64,000 nt of DNA from Wenxinia marina DSM 24838 (GTDB lineage: Bacteria; Pseudomonadota; Alphaproteobacteria; Rhodobacterales; Rhodobacteraceae): assembly GCF_000379485.1 (NCBI RefSeq), contig NZ_KB902276.1:124001-188000 (forward strand). Reading direction: 5' to 3'. Both the position numbers and the translations under genes were made by a program. Shown here one piece after another: positions 60,701 through 64,000 of the stretch (its first letter is position 1; the number at the start of each line of letters is the position of its first letter). The notes below the pieces were generated by a model. The model did not search any database. It had not been told where the DNA came from and saw nothing but the letters and a program-made list of their open reading frames with translations.

Positions 60701-61703
60701 GACGTACCGCGCCCACGAGACCGGGGACGAGGACGGGATCCCCACGCTCTTCGTTCCGCCGGTGCCGGTGGAGGCGGTCTTCCTCGACCTGCCGCTGCTG
60801 ACCGGGGCAGAGGTGCCGCACGCGCCCCATGTCGCCTTCACCGCGCGGCCCTGGCCGGGGGCGGTCGCCCTGCAGGACAGCGAGACGGACGCGGACTACG
60901 CGCTCGACCAGACCGTCGCCGTGCCGGCGACCGTGGGCACCACGCTCACCCCGCTCCTCGCCGCGCCGTCCGGCCTCTGGGACCGCGGCCCGGCCCTGCG
61001 GGTGCGGCTGGTGCGCGGCACGCTCGCGTCGGTCACGCCCGACCAGGTCCTGGCCGGCCGCAACGCGATGGCGATCGGCGACGGGACGACCGACCTCTGG
61101 GAGGTGTTCCAGTTCGCGGAGGCCGAGCTGGTCGCCCCCGGCACCTGGGACCTGCGGCTGCGTTTGCGGGGGCAGGCGGGCACCGACGGGGTGATGCCGG
61201 ACGCCTGGCCGGCGGGCAGCCGCGTGGTGCTGCTGAACGGCGCGCTGCAGCAGGTGGGCTATCCTCCGGCCGAACGCGACGCCCTGCGGCACTATCGCTG
61301 GGGGCCCGCCGCCCGGCCGATCGACGATCCGACCTGGCGGCACCGCGCCGCCGCCTTCCGCGGCATCGGGCTGCGGCCCTATGCCGTCTGCCACCTCACG
61401 GCGACCGAGGCGCCGGACGGTGCCCTCGCGGTCCGCTGGATCCGCCGCACCCGGATCGGCGGCGACGCCTGGACCGGCCCGGACGTGCCGCTGGGGGAAG
61501 AGGCGGAGAGCTACCTCGTCCGCGTCGTCGTGGACGGCACGCCGGTGCGGGAGGAGGTGACGGCAGCGCCCTCGTGGGACTACCCTGCCGCCGCCCGAGC
61601 GGCGGACGGCGCGGCCGCGTCGGGCTGCCGGATCGAGGTGGCACAGGTCTCCGCCCTGTTCGGGCCCGGCCCCGCGCGCCTGATCGACATCGCGCCCGCC
61701 TGA
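57795..61703 (+). CDS. GTA g15, host-specificity/tail tip protein (megatron)
   Basis: 1302 residues, about the RcGTA length. N-terminal glycine-rich hydrophobic segment (GMALGGSLGGSVLGLSTAVV), then tail-hub-like beta domains (VWGRMRVPGQVIWAGPFRES), and a TIM-barrel-like glycoside hydrolase domain (about 350-780) with YAHLCALAGGVDAFCIGSEM, KLGYAADWSEYHGYQPPGTG, DFIGIDNYMPLSDWRDGETH, PIWFTELGCAAIDKGTNQPN. The latter has Glu residues in ASD/E positions fitting a lysozyme or glycosidase role (inference). The C-terminal 400 residues are beta-rich with receptor-binding-like repeats. It forms the tail tip. The ORF ends on the start of the next gene (TGATG). Confidence 0.94.
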   Translation: MATIVLSAAGMALGGSLGGSVLGLSTAVVGRALGAAAGRAIDARLLGQGAEPVETGRVDRFRLTGASEGTPVGRVWGRMRVPGQVIWAGPFRESAETSGGGKGAPAGPRVTEYSYTVSLAIALCEGELTHVGRIWADGSEVAPDLLNLRLYHGTEDQQPDPAIEAHEGAGNVPAYRGIAYVVLDTLDLGPFGNCVPQLQFEVFRPAAIGDTAAAEDMAHLLRGVALIPGTGEYSLATTPVYLERAYGEQVAANVATASGRSDLVTSLDALQGELPNCGSVSLVVSWFGDDLRAGHCTVRPKVEQDEMDAEGMPWRVSGLTRETAGLVARVADRPVYGGTPTDQAVVEAIREMNARGLKVMFYPFILMEQLSENALPNPWTGEDGQPALPWRGRITTERAPGVAGTTDGTAAATAEVAAFFGAAASGDFAPGEDHVGYTGPDEWGLRRMILHYAHLCALAGGVDAFCIGSEMVALTQIRDDAGFPAVDAFRALLADVRTILPEAKLGYAADWSEYHGYQPPGTGDKLFHLDPLWAEPALDFIGIDNYMPLSDWRDGETHADASAGSIHDLGYLTGNVAGGEFYDWYYHSAEARDAQIRTPITDGDGEPWVWRVKDLAGWWSNPHHDRVGGVRQPQATAWAPKSKPIWFTELGCAAIDKGTNQPNKFLDPKSSESQLPYYSNGLRDDLIQVQYYRAVHRHFSDLAANPASDVYEGRMLDLSRSHAWAWDARPWPAFPARDDLWADGDNYHRGHWITGRTANRPLDSVVREICAAGGVGPVDTSRLHGLVRGYGVDDVDTARAALQPLMLAHGFDAVERDGVLAFRSRTGGPATVLEPETLVLEEGETAPFLRERASAAEVTGRVRVAHIGAGGDYGTAAVEARLPDGRAVAVSQTDLPMVLTRPEGRRIAERWLAEARLARDTLSLALPPSALEIGAGDVVAVAGTPGRWRVDRIEATEAQAIEAVRVDPETYRAHETGDEDGIPTLFVPPVPVEAVFLDLPLLTGAEVPHAPHVAFTARPWPGAVALQDSETDADYALDQTVAVPATVGTTLTPLLAAPSGLWDRGPALRVRLVRGTLASVTPDQVLAGRNAMAIGDGTTDLWEVFQFAEAELVAPGTWDLRLRLRGQAGTDGVMPDAWPAGSRVVLLNGALQQVGYPPAERDALRHYRWGPAARPIDDPTWRHRAAAFRGIGLRPYAVCHLTATEAPDGALAVRWIRRTRIGGDAWTGPDVPLGEEAESYLVRVVVDGTPVREEVTAAPSWDYPAAARAADGAAASGCRIEVAQVSALFGPGPARLIDIAPA

Positions 61704-61996
61704 TGCGCCCGGTCCTGATCGGCGACGTGACCGAGGCGGCGCGCGCCCTCCGCGCCGTGCCGCCCGCCGCGCGGCGGGCGCTGGCCGAGGCGCTGATCGC
61801 CGAGGCCTGCGCCGCGGACCGCCACCGCCGCACGCACCGCCGCCTGCCGCGCACGGGTGGCGACGGCTCGCTCATGGCCGCCGCGCGGGCCCGGCCGCAG
61901 GCGCCGCCGCTGGCGCGGCTCGATCCCGCCGCCTGCGCCGCGCTGATCGACGTCCTTCACGCTCTCCTCCGCCGGGAGGCGGGGGCGGGCCTTTAA
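61703..61996 (+). CDS. Small hypothetical protein at the end of the GTA cluster
   Basis: 97 residues. RPVLIGDVTEAARALRAVPP, AARRALAEALIAEACAADRH and RRTHRRLPRTGGDGSLMAAA, ALIDVLHALLRREAGAGL: Arg/Ala-rich, helical. Overlaps the g15 stop by one base (TGATG) and so belongs to the same message. RcGTA-type clusters of relatives have a similar short gene here; its role is unknown. An in-frame shadow of g15 was excluded because the frame is distinct and starts at the stop. Confidence 0.72.
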   Translation: MRPVLIGDVTEAARALRAVPPAARRALAEALIAEACAADRHRRTHRRLPRTGGDGSLMAAARARPQAPPLARLDPAACAALIDVLHALLRREAGAGL

Positions 61997-62063
61997 TCGT
62001 GGCGCGACGCGGCTATCTTCGCTAGGACGGAAGCCGGATCCCGCGGCGAGAAGGAGACGCGCC

Positions 62064-62879
62064 TTGGCCAAGCTGAACCCGACCATCGCGCCGGTCGACC
62101 CGGTCTGGGACCGCATCCGCCGCGAGGCCGAGGAGGCCATCGCCGCCGAGCCGCTGATGGGCGGCCTGATCCATTCGGGCGTCCTGCACCACGACAGCTT
62201 CGCCCGCGCGCTGAGCTACCGGATCGCGCTGAAACTGTCCTCCGGCGAGATGAGCGAGCAGATCCTGCGCGAGATCGCCGACCACGCCCACGCCTCGGAG
62301 CCCGACCTCGGCGCCGCCGCCCGCGCCGACCTCGTCGCCGTGTTCGAGCGCGATCCGGCCTGCCACCGGTTGATGCAGCCCTTGCTCTACTTCAAGGGCT
62401 ACCAGGCGCTGCAATCCTACCGCCTCGGCCATTGGCTGTGGCAGGAGGGGCGGCGCGACCTGGCCTACTTCGTCCAGATGCGGGTGAGCGAGGCGTTCGG
62501 CGTCGACATCCACCCCGCCGCCCGGATCGGCCGGGGCATCATGATCGACCACGCCCATTCCATCGTCATCGGCGAGACGGCGGTGGTGGGCGACAACGTC
62601 TCGATGCTGCATTCGGTGACGCTGGGCGGCACCGGCAAGGAGGAAGAGGACCGCCATCCCAAGATCGGCAACGGCGTGCTGATCGGGGCGGGGGCCAAGG
62701 TGCTGGGCAACATCCATATCGGCCATTGCAGCCGCATCGCGGCCGGGTCGGTCGTGCTGTCGGACGTGCCGCCCTGCAAGACGGTCGCGGGCGTTCCGGC
62801 GAAGATCGTCGGCGAGGCCGGCTGCGACCAGCCGTCGGTGTCGATGGATCACCTTCTGCAGGCGGTGCCGCAGGCGTAG
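62064..62879 (+). CDS. cysE: Serine O-acetyltransferase
   Basis: 271 residues. It acetylates L-serine with acetyl-CoA to O-acetylserine in cysteine synthesis. N-terminal helical SATase domain (VWDRIRREAEEAIAAEPLMG, GLIHSGVLHHDSFARALSYR), then the left-handed beta helix with hexapeptide repeats: DIHPAARIGRGIMIDHAHSI, VIGETAVVGDNVSMLHSVTL, GGTGKEEEDRHPKIGNGVLI, GAGAKVLGNIHIGHCSRIAA, GSVVLSDVPPCKTVAGVPAK. GAGAAGGAGAC before the ATG. It follows the GTA cluster with 67 bp and may be read through from it. Confidence 0.95.
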   Translation: MAKLNPTIAPVDPVWDRIRREAEEAIAAEPLMGGLIHSGVLHHDSFARALSYRIALKLSSGEMSEQILREIADHAHASEPDLGAAARADLVAVFERDPACHRLMQPLLYFKGYQALQSYRLGHWLWQEGRRDLAYFVQMRVSEAFGVDIHPAARIGRGIMIDHAHSIVIGETAVVGDNVSMLHSVTLGGTGKEEEDRHPKIGNGVLIGAGAKVLGNIHIGHCSRIAAGSVVLSDVPPCKTVAGVPAKIVGEAGCDQPSVSMDHLLQAVPQA

Positions 62880-62899
62880 GGGCGAGGCGGGGCGCGATC

Positions 62900-62918
62900 G
62901 AAATTCGACGAATTTCGT
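62900..62918. repeat. Small inverted repeat after cysE
   Basis: CGAAATTCGACGAATTTCG is a 7-bp stem (CGAAATT/AATTTCG) around CGACG, 21 bp after the cysE stop. It is AT-rich against its surroundings and may be the cysE terminator. The 221-bp gap that follows also holds an intergenic sequence at about 63018-63090 (GGGGGCTGTCTGCCCCCC and CCCCCCGAGGGATATTTATG). I have seen the latter type of sequence repeatedly between genes in Rhodobacteraceae genomes. Confidence 0.5.
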
Positions 62919-63100
62919 TCTGGGCGCAGACGAAACTCGAAATCTCTTCGCGCTGCCGGCGGGTGCCGACGCGCCAGCAGATCGAAGGAGCGCGTTCCGC
63001 GCAGTCCCTTGCGTTCGGGGGGCTGTCTGCCCCCCGTCCGCGCCGGGGCGGCGCGGACTCCCCCCGAGGGATATTTATGGCTCGATGAGAGGGAGAGGGG

Positions 63101-64000
63101 TCAGGCCAGCATCGCCACCGGATTCTCCAGGTTCTCGACGATCTTTTCCAGCAGCTGCGCGCCGAGCGCCCCGTCGATGACCCGGTGATCGACGCTGAGC
63201 GTCACGCTCATCACCGTCGCCACCGCCAGCTCTCCGTCCGCGCCGACCACGGGCTTCTTCACTCCCGCGCCGACCGCGAGGATGCCGCCGTGGGGCGGAT
63301 TGATGACCGCGTCGAAATTGTCGATGCCGAACATGCCGAGATTGGAGACCGCGAAGGTGCCGCCCTGGTATTCGTGCGGGGCGAGCTTGCGGTCGCGGGC
63401 GCGCTTCGCAAGATCCTTCATCTCGGTCGAGAGGGTCGACAGCGTCTTCCGGTCGGCGTCCTTCAGGACCGGCGTGAAGAGGCCGCCCTCGATGGCGACG
63501 GCGACGGCGACGTCCGACGGCTTCAGCTTCAGCACGCGGTCGCCGGCCCAGACGGCGTTGGCGTCGGGCACCTGCTGCAGCGCCACGGCGCAGGCCTTGA
63601 TGATGAAGTCGTTCACCGACAGCTTCACGCCGCGGGCTTCCAGCTGCCTGTTCAGCTCGCCCCGGAACTTCAGGAGCGCGTCGAGGCGGATGTCGCGGCG
63701 CAGGTAGAAGTGCGGGATCGTCTGCTTGGCCTCGGTCAGGCGGGCGGCGATCGTCCGGCGCATCCCGTCGAGCTTGACCTCTTCATACTCGCGGCCCTCG
63801 TACATCTTCTTCACCGCGTCGGCGCCCAGGCCGGCGGGCATCGCGGGCTTCGCGCCCTCGGTGGCGGCGGGGGCCGCCTTCGGCGCCTCGGCTTCCTTCG
63901 CGGGCGCGGCGCCGGGCTGGGCGGCCTCGACGTCGGCCTTCACGATGCGGCCCTTCGGGCCGGAGCCGGTCACCTGGCTCAGGTCCAGACCCTTGTCCTT
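63101..64000 (-). CDS. pdhC: Pyruvate dehydrogenase E2, dihydrolipoamide acetyltransferase (C-terminal part)
   Basis: Last 299 residues; the gene continues beyond the right edge. Part of the peripheral subunit-binding domain (KDKGLDLSQVTGSGPKGRIV), an Ala/Pro/Lys linker, then the catalytic 2-oxoacid acyltransferase domain: YEEVKLDGMRRTIAARLTEA, TIPHFYLRRDIRLDALLKFR, VNDFIIKACAVALQQVPDAN, GIDNFDAVINPPHGGILAVG, and the catalytic His-Asp in MSVTLSVDHRVIDGALGAQL. The lipoyl domains are outside the window. E3 (lpdA) is encoded about 49 kb to the left. Confidence 0.93.
   Translation of the reverse strand, partial: KDKGLDLSQVTGSGPKGRIVKADVEAAQPGAAPAKEAEAPKAAPAATEGAKPAMPAGLGADAVKKMYEGREYEEVKLDGMRRTIAARLTEAKQTIPHFYLRRDIRLDALLKFRGELNRQLEARGVKLSVNDFIIKACAVALQQVPDANAVWAGDRVLKLKPSDVAVAVAIEGGLFTPVLKDADRKTLSTLSTEMKDLAKRARDRKLAPHEYQGGTFAVSNLGMFGIDNFDAVINPPHGGILAVGAGVKKPVVGADGELAVATVMSVTLSVDHRVIDGALGAQLLEKIVENLENPVAMLA

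Noticed and set aside
57696-61394. A 1232-codon open frame on the minus strand opposite GTA g15
   Set aside because: It is antisense to g15, which has clear homology, codon bias and an overlap-coupled position. High-GC DNA commonly keeps antisense frames open.

Overview
The window is GC-rich chromosomal DNA of an alphaproteobacterium, almost certainly a member of the Rhodobacteraceae/Paracoccaceae (Rhodobacterales). The basis is gene content: L-malyl-CoA/beta-methylmalyl-CoA lyase, methylmalonate-semialdehyde dehydrogenase, a DUF5930-type M23 peptidase start, the GAAC-N7-GAAC type of LexA box in front of uvrA, and above all a complete Rhodobacter capsulatus-type gene transfer agent (GTA) structural cluster. 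The genus cannot be read from the sequence.

Layout. 1-14.5 kb: housekeeping and metabolism (Mcl1, AccA, a peroxiredoxin, a very large AsmA/YhdP-like envelope protein, QueA, an MFS carrier, DUF924, a GGDEF diguanylate cyclase, dihydrolipoyl dehydrogenase). 14.6-24.3 kb, minus strand: a secreted VWA protein with ten 86-residue tandem repeats, UvrA under a LexA box, a YbdK-type ligase and three uncharacterised proteins. 24.5-28.8 kb: MmsA, a CBS protein, CoaD, a 53-residue DUF1127-like protein and an L,D-transpeptidase around a PhaR-like operator.

28.9-32.5 kb is a 3.6-kb IS1595-family transposon that I could delimit to the base: 25-bp terminal inverted repeats (23/25 identical), 8-bp target duplications (CAGGTGTG), a transposase, and four passenger genes (a frameshifted small gene, a BRO/antirepressor-like gene, a DUF6471 gene and a membrane protein). 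Joining the flanks rebuilds a hairpin between the L,D-transpeptidase gene and gap, so the element landed in the loop of a palindrome.

32.7-46.4 kb: gap, a small membrane protein, DUF808, DoxX, transketolase, a coiled-coil protein with ZapA and an MliC-like protein, the rpsF-rpsR-rplI operon, then the fatty-acid block fabD-fabG-acpP-fabF with mltG. 46.5-62.0 kb: the GTA cluster, g1 to g15 in canonical order and on one strand, except that a short-chain dehydrogenase gene plus a hairpin repeat and about 0.6 kb of apparently empty DNA lie between the terminase (g2) and portal (g3) genes. It is followed by cysE and, at the right edge, the C-terminal part of the pyruvate dehydrogenase E2 gene on the minus strand.

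The least-described parts are the cargo-bearing IS1595 transposon, the interruption of the GTA late operon, the repeat-rich VWA protein and a mosaic hairpin repeat found at three sites. All functional calls are from reading the sequence; no database search was run.
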